Origin: Kalaharituber pfeilii
Taxonomy: Eukaryota; Ascomycota; Pezizomycetes; Pezizales; Pezizaceae
Reading direction: 5' to 3'
Length of the DNA: 64,000 nt
Assembly: GCA_015179045.1 (NCBI GenBank)
Contig: WHUZ01000011.1
Location: 1,178,001-1,242,000, forward strand
The notes beneath the pieces are model-generated. The model searched no databases and was not told where the DNA came from. It worked only from the letters and a program-made list of their open reading frames with translations. How positions within the stretch are numbered: the stretch's first letter is position 1; every line of letters starts with the position of its first letter. Made by a program: the position numbers and the translations under genes. This document shows, piece by piece, positions 1-10,667 of this stretch.

Positions 1-37
1 TATCATTACTCGCGTGCCGCCTTATAGGCTATGGCGA
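1..37 (-). mobile_element. Tail-B hairpin fragment at window edge
   Basis: Read on the minus strand this is the hairpin core seen at every LINE-B 3' end (CGCCATAGCC, AGGCGGC, GCGAGTAATGATA). The poly(A) side and any TSD lie outside the window. The inner stem is the CCT/AGG variant. Confidence 0.7.
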
Positions 38-76
38 CGTCGATGAGGAGGAGAGAGTGTCCTAGGGACGAGATGT

Positions 77-1119
77 ACACCTACTGCAGGCAGACATTGA
101 GGTCATTGACCTCAAGCTGTGCAAGGAAGACGCCCCAGCCAAATGGGAAAAGGCCATCAATGAGGCTAAGGGTGACTCGGTTGCTATTTTCACAGATGGC
201 AGCCGCAGTGAGGAAGGCGGTGTTGGTGGCGGATGGTGCTGGAGGCAGGTGGTAGCAAGTGAGTCAGAAGGGTCCCGGTGGGTAGGCACAAAAGCAACTG
301 TGTGGGACGGTGAGGTCTCAGGAATGAGGGGTGCCCTTGAAGCTGTTGATGGCAGTGCAAAAGTGCTACTACTCGCAGACTCTCAGGCAGCTATCAGTGC
401 AGTCCAGAAAGCAGGAAAAACTGGCAAGGCAAGGAACGCAGACCTAGCGCGGGTGATAGATCTGATTGCAGAGAGGCGGCGGAAGCTAAGGAAGGCAGAT
501 GCAGTGCAGCTGGCATGGTGTCAAGGCCCACGTGGGGATAGAGGGCAATGAGAAGGCAGATGAGTTGGCCAAAGAGGGGGCCAAATGCATAAGGTATGAT
601 GGGCAGGCCACTGAGGGCGGGCTGCGTCAGGAGTTAGTTTGAAAAAGAAAAGAGGAGAGGGAGCGTGCAGGGTTTGGGAAGGGCAAATTCGTGAAGTGGG
701 GCAGGAGAGCACTCACAAATTACACATGGCTGCGAACTGGAAAAGGCGGAGCTATGTGAAGGTGGATGGTCAGTGGCGAGAAGGTACAATGTACATGTGG
801 CGAGGCACGGAGTGCTGAGCATGTGGTGTTCAGATGCACAGAACTGGAGCGGCCCCAGAGGAAGAACAAAAATGGGGCACATGTCACCTGGCAGTCCTGG
901 GAGGACCTAGAGGAGAAAGGATGGAAGCAAAAAGGCGTGGAAGGTGACCCGGTCGAGTACTGGTTTGCCTGCCTCGATCTGGGGTAGCCGGGGACCGGGG
1001 GACGGAGGGCACTGGGTGCTCAAGGGTGTATGTAGATTCCGTAGTTAGTTGTCTCAAACCTGGCCCGGGTATATGGGTCCCTGCCATAGGCTGGTAGCCT
1101 GTATGCGGGGTTACGTGAA

Positions 1120-1157
<38 letters not shown>
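77..1157 (+). mobile_element. 5'-truncated LINE-A copy with poly(A) tail
   Basis: A LINE 3' portion covers the RNase H domain, the zinc-finger-like C-terminus, the 3' UTR and about 30 A. It ends CCCTGCCATAGGCTGG...TGCGGGGTTACGTGA, which folds as an outer CCCTGC/GCGGGG stem with an inner AGGCT/AGCCT hairpin. CGAGATGT occurs at 69-76 and again at 1158-1165 just after the A tail, fitting an 8-bp TSD. Related copies lie at 6640-7720 (minus), 23700-24020 and 33960-34571. Confidence 0.75.
81..987 (+). pseudogene. LINE-A pol C-terminal fragment: RNase H plus zinc-finger-like tail
   Basis: The fragment encodes a retrotransposon RNase H. DGSRSEEGG near 195 carries the first catalytic Asp; WDGEV...GALEAV gives the Glu region, LLLADSQAA the second Asp and GNEKADELAKEGA (about 540-580) the last Asp. 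The family would remove RNA from cDNA during target-primed reverse transcription. There is a frameshift near 518 and an in-frame TGA near 640. The C-terminal part reads GEKVQCTCGEARSAEHVVFRC, the Cys/His cluster common after RNase H in fungal LINEs. The reverse transcriptase and ORF1 are absent, so the copy is dead. The TGA recurs in the copies at 7.1 kb and 34.0 kb. Confidence 0.75.
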
Positions 1158-1158
<1 letters not shown>

Positions 1159-1334
1159 GAGATGTGGTGAAATACAGTATATTGTGCTGCAGGTATTGTA
1201 CTGTGCAGCGTTCATTTTGCCCACACTTTGCACAGCTCCCGCATACACACCGCTGAGGTAACTGGCTTGTATTCTGCACACTCTGGGCACATAATCTACT
1301 AGGTCTTAGTTACACTATAGGGTCAGAATTCGAC

Positions 1335-2649
1335 TTTTTTTTTTTATATCATTGATCGCAGGCCGCCCTACGGGCTATGGCGATTCTGTAGCTAAACACT
1401 TATGTGACATAGATGAATTATTAAATAGACTCCCCCCGCCACCACCCCCCCCCGAGGGTCTTCTCTCACTCCCCCAGCATCGTCAGCAGCTCCTCAATCG
1501 GATCTCTCCCTCCTTCTCTCTTCTTTGGTGGGCACCTTATATGCTCTTCTCCTCCCGGCCACCTCCTCCTCCACACTCTGCACCCCCCAACAGGTGAGCT
1601 GTCGTCTCATCGCTCTCCCCGCACCATCTGCACTCTGGGCCGTCTCCTTCCCCGATCTGCCACCTCCATGCCCTCAAGCCCTTCCCCCCTAACAGGCCTG
1701 CCAGTCGACCTATCTCCCTACCCGCTCTTTCCAGCGGTCTGTATGCAATCTTGAGTCTATTCCTCTCCTCCGCTCTCTCCCTCCTCGCCCTTTGCCTCTG
1801 GCCCGCCTCTGTAACCACTTCAGACTTGTACTGCAACGCCGTGCCCCACCCGCTGTCCTGTCTGCTCTCTCATTTCCTTCTATCCCCCTATGTGCCTTCA
1901 CCCACATGACCGCTACGTCCATGTCGCCCCTCCCCACCCTCGTCTCCCATGCTTTTCTCATCTTGCGTGTGGCGCCATCGTGTGCCGGGTCTCCTCCCGC
2001 CACGGCCCTCATCCTCCGGATGGCGTGTCTCGAATCGGTCAATATCAGCAGCTCCCCCTCCACCCTCTCCATCGTCTCACTTATCGCTACCAACTCCGCG
2101 TCGTTCACCGTCGCCTCTTCTCCCAGATACCACGCTTCCGCCTTCGCTCCCCAGCATGCTCCCGCCCCTGCCTTACCCCCTCTCACACTCCCGTCCGTAT
2201 ATACTGGAGTCCAACCCTCGTCGGTATTCTGGACTATGTGCCTCTCCCACTCTTCCTTCTCCGCCCCTCGCTGTAACGATGGGAGCTCTGCCAGAGGCAA
2301 CTCCGCCCCGTGTGTCAGTGATCCCCTCAGGTACTCCTTCTCCCCATCCTCTCTCCTCAGGCTCTCCTTTTCAAATCTCAGCGTCCTAGCCTCCACCCTC
2401 GTCGACTCCCATCTCACGAACGTTTCCACCGATTCCAGGTTGGAGAGGCCCTCCACCACGTCCCGCCTCGTCCCCCATGGCGCTCCGGTGATGCTCCTCG
2501 CCACTACGTATTGCCACTTCTCTAGCTCCCTTATCTTCTTCTCTCTTGGTGTTCCATGTGCGTATTCGTACCACGCCCACGCCCCCCACATCGCCACTGT
2601 CCTCGCCACCCCCGTGTACAGCTGTCTCCTCCTCGCCGGGGCTAACTTC
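1335..2649 (-). mobile_element. 5'-truncated LINE-B copy with perfect 14-bp TSD
   Basis: On the minus strand the element ends with the tail-B hairpin (ATCGC/GCGAT outer stem) and poly(A). The 14-mer GGTCAGAATTCGAC lies at 1321-1334, next to the T run, and again at 2650-2663 at the 5' end. This marks an insertion by target-primed reverse transcription, 1315 bp long. The target sequence is not recognised. Confidence 0.9.
1545..2609 (-). pseudogene. LINE-B pol: RT thumb, RNase H and CCHC-like C-terminus
   Basis: A 299-codon open stretch (2609-1710) begins in the region after the reverse transcriptase: WGAWAWYEYAHGTPREKK, then QYVVARSITGAPWGTRRDVVEGL. The RNase H domain follows, with YTDGSVRGGKAGAGA, NDAELVAISETME, LLILTDSRHAI and GNERADRTAG supplying the expected D-E-D-D residues. 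A frameshift near 1830 separates a further part carrying PECRWCGESDETTAHLL. It is among the better kept LINE fragments here, but it lacks the RT core and ORF1. Homologous segments lie at 12.0-13.0, 14.4-17.0 and 46.8-47.0 kb. Confidence 0.8.
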
Positions 2650-2663
2650 GGTCAGAATTCGAC

Positions 2664-3283
2664 TGGGTGTCTTCCTAATAGTTTTCTCTCACGTATTTCT
2701 CCAACTTTCAAGGCCAGGGCCCGTAAGGGTAGGGCATCTGGTTTTTGCTTTATCAATGGGCGTAGAGAGTTTCCCGGGCTTCAGCATTTGTACCTGCATG
2801 TTGGAGATTGCAACCTCCGGTCAAGCCCGGAGCTCTCAGTCTTCTTGCCGGAGCGGTAGACAATGACTGGTCGAGTGCTGCGAAGCTTGAGAGCCTATCT
2901 ACGTTCGCCCAACACCTGTGTGGTGTTTGAAGTATGGAAAGCTTTCTGGCAACGGATGAGGGTGATGTTATACCTTCAGCCAATGCTTTGATCATGGCTT
3001 CAGTGCTTTTCTAGATCGACAAAATGGTAACCATTAAAAGCGCTTCTGTTGCTACTGAAAAGCATACCTTCTCTCCAAGGGTTTCAGCTCAGTAATTGTC
3101 GAAGTACGTAATGCGTCCAGCAATTGTTACAGCTGCTTTTACCTCTCGCAGGTTTGTAAGTATGTTCGGCACAGAGAGAAGCGGACCGCAGAGTACGTAG
3201 CCTTTATGAAAGCGAGAGGGTATGCGGGGGTTGCTTTATCGCGGTGAAGGCTAAATCACGAAAGGAACATATAGAGATACTGT
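2664..3283. other. No recognisable gene
   Basis: I see no domain, repeat or splice-supported coding signal here. The short open frames are not family-like. Confidence 0.4.
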
Positions 3284-3297
3284 AAGTCTATTGATCT

Positions 3298-3359
3298 TTT
3301 TTTTTTTTTTTTTTTTTGAATCACGTGACCCCGCTTGTAGCTGTTCGCCATGGCAGGGC
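3298..3359 (-). mobile_element. Tail-A micro-insertion
   Basis: On the minus strand: GCCCTGCCATGGCGAACAGC, then GCGGGGTCACGTGATTC and about 20 A. AAGTCTATTGATCT occurs at 3284-3297 and 3360-3373, a perfect 14-bp TSD. The whole insertion is 62 bp including the A tail. Confidence 0.9.
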
Positions 3360-3373
3360 AAGTCTATTGATCT

Positions 3374-4468
3374 AAGAGTCGCAAGAATAGCAGGTTTATA
3401 TAAAGGGGAAAGCATTGCATAACGTGACTTAAGAACCATAACTGAATAGGGAAGTATATCATATCAGGAAGGTGAGAGAGTCACGGATTGCGTGGCTTGC
3501 AAAGTAAAACGCCGTTGCCACCTGTTGCTGCTATCTTTTCATTTAACTTATCGTTCCACTCATATACATTTAGGCTGGTTACGAGACTAACATTTAGTCT
3601 CATTACTAGACTGTATATGAATCACGCCACAACGCCCACCTTTGTGTAGCTTGCGCCACGGCTGTAAGGTTCCGACAGCCTTCAAGTGCGAATAGGCGGG
3701 TACTCGGAAGGATTGGAGAAATGGGAGGGATTGGCTGCAAATTGGGCTCTAGCAATCAGAGAATGCCACATACGATGTGATGACGGCTCAACAGCATCCA
3801 CTGTTTCGCACGGGTACCGGTATCTAGAGCTGGCGGAACGAAGCCTCAAGGGCGACCTCAATGATCAATTGTCAAGGAAAGGGTCTTCAATTGTCTTGTC
3901 TGTGGGTGTCCATATCTGTCCATGTCTGTATATCTCCGTGTATGTCTGTGTGTCTGTCTCCATGTCCCTCCATACAGTCCTATCTACATACAATTTATAG
4001 ACCACCTTCGCCTTCCAACTGAGCCTATACATACATATCTCGCTTCTTAATCATAATTTTCTTCCTCACCACATGCATGTGTCATCATGTGGCCCTACCG
4101 CTGAGTACCGCTCCGGCCCGCGTATGGCCTTATTCTTTCCATCGGTACCGTGGTTACCACCACAACGAGTACGTCCTCAGGCACGAAATCGGGTGGCAAC
4201 ATCGAGTGGATTCTAACAGACAAATACACCTCTTGAAAAATCTTACAAATAAACTAACCATTCAGTGAAAGGCTTTTTACTCGCGACTGTATTCTACCAG
4301 GATTGGCGGGAAACCGGGGGATTGCGCAACGCAGAATATTGGGGGGAAAAAATATTACAGCCTAATGAGTGCTTTCAATTGCATCAAAAATCTAGGTCTA
4401 ACTTAGCTGTATATAGTGAAGTTACTTAGGCGCCTCAATGTGCATTTATCGGGGGTTTTCATAGTGCA
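3374..4468. other. No recognisable gene
   Basis: About 1.1 kb without a frame I can assign. A TCTG/TGTCC-rich run lies at 3895-3990. The remainder looks like unassigned intergenic or decayed repeat sequence. Confidence 0.4.
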
Positions 4469-4480
4469 GCGTACGGAGAT

Positions 4481-4534
4481 TTTTTTTTTTTTATATATCA
4501 CGTGACCCCGCATGCAGCTGTTCGCCAAGGCAGG
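4481..4534 (-). mobile_element. Tail-A micro-insertion
   Basis: On the minus strand: CCCTGCCTTGGCGAACAGCT, GCATGCGGGGTCACGTGATA, poly(A). GCGTACGGAGAT occurs at 4469-4480 and 4535-4546, a perfect 12-bp TSD. The insert is 54 bp including the A run. Confidence 0.9.
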
Positions 4535-4654
4535 GCGTACGGAGATATAACGAATTAGGGAACAGGGAACCTATACTTATAAAATTAGATGTAAATCTGC
4601 GAGAGTGACAGTATATTCAAATCTGTGTTACCTATTTAATGTCACTCTTTCCCT

Positions 4655-4733
4655 TTTAGTCTTTAATAAAAACCTCGCCATAGCCCGTAGGGCGGCACGC
4701 GAGTAATGATATTAAAAAAAAAAAAAAAAAAAA
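4655..4733 (+). mobile_element. Short LINE tail-B insertion with extra 3' UTR
   Basis: Tail-B core (CCTCGCCATAGCCCGTAGGG, GCGAGTAATGATATT) with about 20 A, preceded by a CTTTAATAAAAAC stretch also found upstream of the tail at 48.9 kb. It is therefore a slightly longer 3' fragment of the ORF1-only element type. No TSD was found. Confidence 0.7.
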
Positions 4734-4781
4734 AGGCCCCTCTCAGCGCCACACCTGTTCTGAGTCTATTATTACTTTTCC

Positions 4782-4901
4782 TCTTTTTTTTTTTTTTTTT
4801 TTTGTTTTAAGTATCATATGACCCTACTCGCAGCTGTTTCCCTTTTTTTTTTTTTTTTTAATTTCACGTAACCTTGCTTGCAGCACGCAGCCATGGCAGG
4901 G
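4782..4901 (-). mobile_element. Two adjacent, possibly nested tail-A relics
   Basis: Two T runs (about 4783-4803 and 4844-4859) are each followed on their right by a tail-A core in minus orientation. The first stops after CGCAGCTGTTTCCC, where the second T run begins, as if a second insertion had interrupted it. The second core has diverged (GCAAGGTTACGTG). Confidence 0.6.
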
Positions 4902-4974
4902 TCTCTAGGCGAGCCCCCACAGCCCGGAGACAGGCTGAGAGAAAGTTTCTAGATACACATTCCGCTCATCATCA

Positions 4975-5265
4975 CCCCCCCCCCCCTGGAAAAGAACCTC
5001 TGAGTCTCCAACTCGTCCCACTCCTCCCCATTTTCTGCCATCCAATTTTAGTTCTTTTCTACATCTTTCCATTCTCTAAACCCTTCCGGAGGATTTCTTT
5101 GGTGGCTGCATCGGAAAGCGAGGTGCTCCCCTGTCTGCGCTTCTCCAGATCTGCACTTGTCTGATTCAGCTACCCCCATTCTCTTCAACCACACCCCGCA
5201 CCCCCCTCTCTCTCTAGGCGCATAGCCATGAAATTGGAAGTCGCTACCCTATTCCACTCCATCAT
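4975..5265 (-). mobile_element. LINE-C 3' fragment (zinc-finger region), decayed
   Basis: The minus strand aligns by eye with the C-terminal pol region of LINE-C at 48050-48340: the same succession of CTCATCCCACTCCTCCCC-like and CTCTTCAACCACACCC blocks. No intact frame remains. An ORF1-only retroposon is inserted just beyond it. Confidence 0.6.
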
Positions 5266-5289
5266 TCTGTCGTCGTCACCACAGCGATA

Positions 5290-5724
5290 TGCCACCACTA
5301 AGAAATTCGGCATCGTAATACACGGGATTCCCCTACGGAGGGATTTGGGGAAGGCCAAAACTTGGTTGGAAGCAGCGAATCAGGGTCTGGGGAAGATAGA
5401 GGGGATTCGCTGGCTGAGGAGGAAGACACTGCTCGAGGAGGAAGGGAAGAAAACGAGCTCGGTGGTCGTTTACGTTGGCAAGGAGACGGAGATCGAGAAG
5501 GTTAGGCTCGGTGGGCGTTGGTTTAGGTCCGTTCGGTACGAGCCGGAGAGGGGAAGGAAGTAGATAGGAGGTACCGGACGTCACCCGCACCACGGTCAAG
5601 TTTGCGGGCAATACATGTAGATAGAGAGTTAGGTCGTTTTGTTTCTTTTCTTTTAATTTACACCCTCGCCATAGCCCTTTGGGCGGCCTGCGAGTATTGA
5701 TATTAAAAAAAAAACAAAAAAAAA
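5290..5724 (+). mobile_element. ORF1-only retroposon (gag-like end plus tail-B) with TSD
   Basis: A 435-bp insert flanked by CCACAGCGATA at 5279-5289 and 5725-5735 (11 bp, perfect). Its open frame, 5290-5563, encodes a LINE ORF1-like segment: VIHGIPLRRDLGK, GIRWLRRKTLLEEEGKKTSS, VVVYVGKE, VRLGGRWFRSVRYEPERGRK, stop. A short 3' UTR follows, then the tail-B hairpin and poly(A). No RT or RNase H lies between. The same arrangement occurs at 43085-43617 and 48678-48960, so ORF1 joined directly to the tail looks like a family trait, comparable in principle to mammalian HAL1 (inference). Confidence 0.75.
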
Positions 5725-5811
5725 CCACAGCGATAGTCTAGCAAATGACAGCCTCTGGCAATAAAAAGGAGCTTCGGAAGCGCAGGCCCTGGCATGAAGT
5801 GTATGGATGAT

Positions 5812-5980
5812 GGAGACGTGTTATATAAAGCACTCCAGTGCGCAGCTGGTGACGCTGTAGTCCGCTTACTACTGGATCGAGGTGCAGATCCTAACATCTA
5901 GGATGAAGATGAGGAGGGTTCTAAATATACAGCACTCTACATAGTCGCCAAAGGAGGTGATATTGCTAGTTATTTTGATT
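5812..5980 (+). pseudogene. Ankyrin-repeat gene relic
   Basis: One frame reads DGDVLYKALQCAAGDAVVRL, then LLDRGADPNI, a TAG stop at 5899-5901, then DEDEEGSKYTALYIVAKGGD. ALQCAA, VVRLLLDRGADPN and TALYIVAKGGD are the consensus of one and a half ankyrin repeats, which act as protein-binding modules, often in fungal NLR-like or effector proteins. The frame is cut on the left by the ORF1-only insertion and on the right by a decayed LINE tail (5985-6060). No start, splice sites or catalytic domain remain. Family assignment rests on the motif only. Confidence 0.55.
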
Positions 5981-5984
5981 TGCC

Positions 5985-6060
5985 CTATTTATTTCAATTT
6001 TCTCTTTACGTCCTATGTAATTAATCTCGTCGTAGCCCCCAGGGCTTTATACGAGGACTG
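5985..6060 (+). mobile_element. Decayed LINE-B 3' tail
   Basis: ATGTAATTAATCTCGTCGTA, GCCCCCAGGGC and ACGAGGACTGAGAG resemble the LINE-B end (ATGTACCTAATCTCGCCATA, GGGCGGCACGCGAGTAATGA) with many transitions and no A tail. Confidence 0.45.
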
Positions 6061-6640
6061 AGAGAGTAGCAGACTACTTGCCACTGTATGTACCTTGGCA
6101 CAAGAGCACGACTCTAGGCTTGCAAAGGAACCAGACTTTCTAGAGATTTTCTACTCCAAGAACTGTAGTGCGAGGACCTAAATATCATTCTCTTAACATT
6201 AGCAACGGCCTTATGGTCCGTGCATGCTTGACAACCTGAGGGTCATGTATGCGTATAATGCAAGCACAACCTAAATAAATTTCTGTATCGCAGTTTCAAA
6301 CCCGTTGACAGACTGCCCGCTCCATTTGCAAAAAACACCAGTTGCTATTTATTCGCTTGTTTTTAGATCTCTCCAGCGTGATTGTGCCAAGATTTGGTGG
6401 GAGTTATATGTTGTCTGTCGAGTGGGCTGTCGGGCGGCCAGGCGACATATATCCCCGTTGAACACTAGTCTGGTTGGCACGATCTCCGAGTTTGAGCCAG
6501 AGTAGGGTTAGGGCAACCCCAAGTACTTAGCAGGCGCTTGGCACCCTAGATGAACATATCCGCTCCCATTCTGTACCCGCTCGTCCGCTTCCACTAAGTC
6601 TCCTTGCGTTCTCTTCGATTCATGTCTGGAATCGCCCGCC
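6061..6640. other. No recognisable gene
   Basis: No domain or repeat recognised. This may be flanking sequence of the ankyrin gene. Confidence 0.35.
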
Positions 6641-7720
6641 CCTCACAAACCCGCTGCTCAAATGTCACTACAACGCCTTTACGGGGAGAGCATTCCAACA
6701 ACTACCTATCTTTCCTACGTACACAATTGGGTATCCAACGTACCCTCCGACCTTCGGCTAGCCCGGATCGAGACTGGGAAACCATACCTCGACCGGGTTG
6801 CCCTCTACTCCCTCCTGCCTCCACCCTTGCTCCTCCAAGTCCTCCCAGCGCTGCCAGGTGACTTGCATGCCATTCTTGTCCGTCTTCTGTGGCCGCTCCA
6901 GCTCAGCGCACCTGAACACCACATGCTCAGCACTCCATGCCCCTCCGCGAGTGCATTGCACTTCCTCACCACTGATCTCCCTCTGCCACATGGCTCCGCC
7001 CTTCCCAGTCCGCAGCCAGGTATAATTTGTAAGTGCTCTCCTGCCCCCCTTCACGAATTTACCCTTCCCAAACCCAGCTCGTTCCCTTTCCTCTTTTCTT
7101 TTTCAAACTAACTCCTGGTGCATCCCGCCCTCAGTGGCCCGTCCATCGTACCTCATGCACTTAGCCCCCTCTTTGGCCAACTCATCTGCCTTCTCATTGC
7201 CCTCTATCCCCACATGGACCTCGACCCACGCAAGCCTCACAGCTCCGGCATCCCTCAGCCTCCGCCGCCTTTCTGCTACGAGCTCTACCACATGCGCCAT
7301 GTCCGCAGTCCTCGTTTTTCCAGTTTTCCAGTTTCCCTGCAGTCTTGACTGCACCAATTGCTACCTAAGAGTTTGCGAGCAGTAACTCTTTTGCCCTACC
7401 ATCAACCGCCTCGAGGGCACCTCTCATACCTGCAATCTCACCGTCCCACACAGTAGCCTCGGTGCCAACCCACCGGGACCCTTCTGACTCTCCTACCACC
7501 ACCTGCTTCCAGCACCATCCACCTCCAACTCCTCCTTCCTCGCTGCGACTGCCATCCCTGAATATGGCTACGGAGTCGCCCATGGCCTTGCTGATAGCCT
7601 TCCACTTGGCTGGGGCATCCTCCTTGCCTAGCTTAAGGCCAGTGACCTCGATTTCCGCTCCAAGTTGTTGAACAGCTCCAAGTCGTGAGATGGTAGAGAG
7701 CTGGACTAGTAACGACCTAA
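6640..7720 (-). pseudogene. LINE-A copy: RNase H and zinc-finger-like C-terminus, broken
   Basis: The minus strand repeats the order of the copy at 77-1157. EVTGLKLGKEDAPAKWKAI and FRDGSRSEEGGVGGG lie near 7640-7540, VWDGEIAGMRGALEAVDG near 7450, GIEGNEKADELAKEGA near 7200, and GEEVQCTRGGAWSAEHVVFR near 6950. The first catalytic Asp is kept. A frameshift near 7360 separates the two halves of RNase H, and the same in-frame TGA as in the first copy follows QELV (near 7103). The 3' UTR (6640-6760) is strongly diverged and has no recognisable poly(A) or TSD, so this is an older insertion than the copy at 77-1157. Confidence 0.7.
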
Positions 7721-8462
7721 ATAGCTGGCTGTGTTCTCTAAGTCCTCCACCCCTCGGAACGCAGCAGGGGAGTATACTACGATTTTGCAACGCCGCCATC
7801 AGCGGGGCCGTCTTTCTCAATGCAGCGGAAGCGTGGTTTACAGAGAAGTGTGGTGCATCGTCCGGGTGGCGAAGCTTTTGTGCATGTTTAGTGAGGCTAT
7901 CTGTTCAAATCCTGTTCAATCAAGCAAAGGGGATACAGGTAATACAAAAAGGGGTCGATCGCCTGAAGCGAATGATCCAAGAGGAGCAAAGGGCAAAAAG
8001 TGATGTCTAGTTTGGATGCCATCAGAAGTTCCTCAACCGCAAGGCCTTAGTATTCAACAACGGGCTATGCAATTAAACCAACCCTCTGTGGAACAACTCT
8101 AACGTACGTTTCTTGTTTTCATGGAAATAGTTGCGCAGAAGTGCTGATCCTCCATAAGAGCAGATAAATGTGTTGCCCATCGACGCGGTGACATTATCGC
8201 AGCCAGACACCTCATTACATTACCATATCCCTTTCCTGGGGTAGTTCCAGAGCGACTTGACCCAGATCAGGAGGGCCAATTTGAATTCTTTGGACGTCAT
8301 AAATTCGCTGGACTCTACAAATTGGCTAAAAATATGAATCCCAGGAAGCGCAAACGGGTACATTTCCATGGAACGCTGGGCGCAGGAAAATCACATCTGC
8401 TCGCTGCACTGGTATGCTTGCTGCGCAAAGAAGGCTCAGCAGGGTGTATCTCCCGGATTGTT

Positions 8463-8523
8463 TCTCGCCATAGCCCCTAGGGCCGCACGCGAGTAATGAT
8501 ATTTAAAAAAAAAAAAAAAAAAA
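8463..8523 (+). mobile_element. Tail-B micro-insertion in the CRN-like gene
   Basis: TCTCGCCATAGCCCCTAGGG...GCGAGTAATGATATTT and about 19 A. TSD TCCCGGATTGTT at 8451-8462 and 8524-8535. The insert splits the sequence just after the Walker A block. Confidence 0.9.
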
Positions 8524-9482
8524 TCCCGGATTGTTATGAACTTCTAACATCCGAGCCACCGGAGCTCTTTCTCATCACAGCTCTTTTTGTCTCATTTCAG
8601 AAGGATACCGACTTATCGGAGAAATCACTGAATTATTTCATGCTGTAGTGTCCAAGGAGTACGCATGACCGCCTGGAATGGGATTTAATTGTCTTTTGTA
8701 ATCTTGCCTCGCGACTTAATAGGACAATCTTATTTGTCGTGGATTCAGCCAACGTATTAGATGACAGCCCGGATGATAGGATTGGTGTTGAAAAAAAACG
8801 GAAAGTCAGGAAGTTGCTCGACGGAATATCTTCAAACCACCTAAAGATTTTCCAGTTCTACAGCAAATTATCGTGCTGCGAAGCATAATGAGTTTCGGGC
8901 TACTTCAGAACCTGACTTACACTCTATCAAGGATTGGACGATGTAAGTGTCTGCTATTCTCACAAACCAAAAGTCAAGAGACTGACAGAGAGTTGAGGAT
9001 GAGATCAGAACATGGTGGAAAGCCTGTGAACCGCAACTAAACCTCCCCAGGCCATTCGATGAGGAACAACAGGTCTCGTTGGAGCGACTCACTGGAAGAA
9101 TGCCCTTCTTGTTACGGGCGCTCACCAGAGTCTGCAAGAATCGTATTGACAATATCAGTTCCAACGCTGCTAAGGAATTGATTGATCCAATTCCTGAAAT
9201 CTACCAGAGAATGATGGACACAGTTGAGGTCCAAAAGATAGTTGAAGGGACACAAGGATGACTCCGCTTTGCAGAGGTAGGTAACCTTGTTGTCCCCTAT
9301 GACATTTCAAAACGTTTACAGCCTAGAAGTAGCTTCCGCAGGGGATAGGAGAATTGCATATTTGAGCAGCCAATGGACATCCAGGACTCAATACATCTCG
9401 ATGGCAGATTTTTCTACCGTGATGCAGCAGGGGTAGGGAGAGTCACCTGCGACCTAGGTCGTGCTGTCGGAGCATCCAGACT

Positions 9483-9540
9483 TTTTTTTTTTTAAATATA
9501 TATATCAGTAATCGCATGCCGCCCTGAGGGCTATGGCGAT
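9483..9540 (-). mobile_element. Tail-B micro-insertion in the CRN-like gene
   Basis: A T run, then the tail-B core in minus orientation with the ATCGC/GCGAT outer stem. TSD GGAGCATCCAGACT at 9469-9482 and 9541-9554 (14 bp, perfect). The insert is 58 bp. Confidence 0.92.
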
Positions 9541-9679
9541 GGAGCATCCAGACTCCGGGAAGTGGATTACCTGGTAAACTTTGTCACAGAGTCCTGGATG
9601 AAAAGAATTTCTCATTCAGGCGATAACTCAGCTGTCCTTGGATTTCTGGTGGAGCGCGTGGCACTTGGTATTCTAGTGC

Positions 9680-10136
9680 TTTTTTTTTTTTTTTTTTTTA
9701 TGTCATTACTCGCATGCCGCCTTGTAGGCTATGGCGAGGATTAAATACATAACAACGAATAAACAGAGTATAACATCACAGAAAAAGTAAAAAAACAACG
9801 TCGCAACATCGAGCGTGTCCTGCACCACTCCGTCTACTCTGCCGCCCAGTCCATCACCTCCGCCAGCGTCATTTCTCCCCCCCTAAACCCCTCATCCCTT
9901 ATCGGCCCCCTTAGTCCTTCCTCTCCTCTCGGTAGTCTCTTCCTCCACACCTCGCACCCCCCCATGATGTGCGCAAAATTTTCATAGTCTCTTCCGCACC
10001 ACCTGCACTCGGGAGAAGTCTCCTTCCCTATCTTGTGTCTCCACTGTCGTAATCCCTTGTTTCCCAAGACTCCCGCGAGAGTGGATACCCTTCTCCTGCT
10101 CCCTAGATACTCCAGTGGTCTGTACGACAACTTCAA
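9680..10136 (-). mobile_element. 5'-truncated LINE-B copy in the CRN-like gene
   Basis: A 457-bp insert flanked by TCTAGTGC at 9672-9679 and 10137-10144. On the minus strand it encodes the LINE-B C-terminus: LKLSYRPLEYLGSRRRV, LAGVLGNKGLRQWRHKIG, PECRWCGRDYENFAHIMGGC, ending WAAE. A 3' UTR, tail-B hairpin (CTCGC/GCGAG; inner CCT/AGG) and poly(A) follow. The Cys/His cluster is intact. The flanking host sequence keeps one reading frame across the insertion point (ALGILV before, GTAVAGPEF after). Confidence 0.85.
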
Positions 10137-10525
10137 TCTAGTGCAACAGGGCACTGCCGTTGCAGGGCCAGAATTTACAAAACCGCTACACTTCGAAAAA
10201 TTCTCGGGTGCGCTTCCACAATCCCCGCCGTCCAAAAATAACACCCCGGTAATATATATCCCAACGGCATACAACTATGAGGGTGTGGATGCAATCTTGG
10301 TGACTCGTATTCAGAAGAAAAAGAGCGAAGCAGCTAGATATGTTATTGTTGGCATCCAGATCACCATTTCGCATAATCATAGCAATTCAGAGGAAATGTT
10401 CATGAAGTCTTGGATGGGCTGGGATGAGCTTGCCGGGGGTGAAGAGACCGAATTTCGGTATCTCTGGATTGTGGAAAATATAGATGGCAGAACCTCCGCT
10501 CGAAGGAAGTAGTCGTGCATCCCGA

Positions 10526-10587
10526 GTGCCCTGCCATGGCGAACAGCTGCACCCGGGGTCACGTGGTAAAAAAAAAAAAAAAAAAAA
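10526..10587 (+). mobile_element. Tail-A micro-insertion in the CRN-like gene
   Basis: GTGCCCTGCCATGGCGAACA...CCCGGGGTCACGTGGT and about 20 A. TSD GTGCATCCCGA at 10515-10525 and 10588-10598 (11 bp, perfect). Confidence 0.9.
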
Positions 10588-10609
10588 AGTGCATCCCGAC
10601 TATCGAAGA

Positions 10610-10667
10610 ATTTTTTTTTATTTTTTTATATCATTACTCGCGTGCCGCCCTATGGGCTATGGCGAAG
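10610..10667 (-). mobile_element. Tail-B micro-insertion
   Basis: A T run, then ATATCATTACTCGCGTGCCG and CCCTATGGGCTATGGCG. TSD TATCGAAGAA (10600-10609) versus TACCGAAGAA (10668-10677), 9 of 10 identical. It lies 12 bp from the tail-A insertion. Confidence 0.75.

Noticed and set aside
1792..2859. 355-codon plus-strand open frame
   Set aside because: It is the antisense of the LINE-B RNase H frame (DGS, TDSR, NERAD motifs on the minus strand). Composition is that of a shadow.
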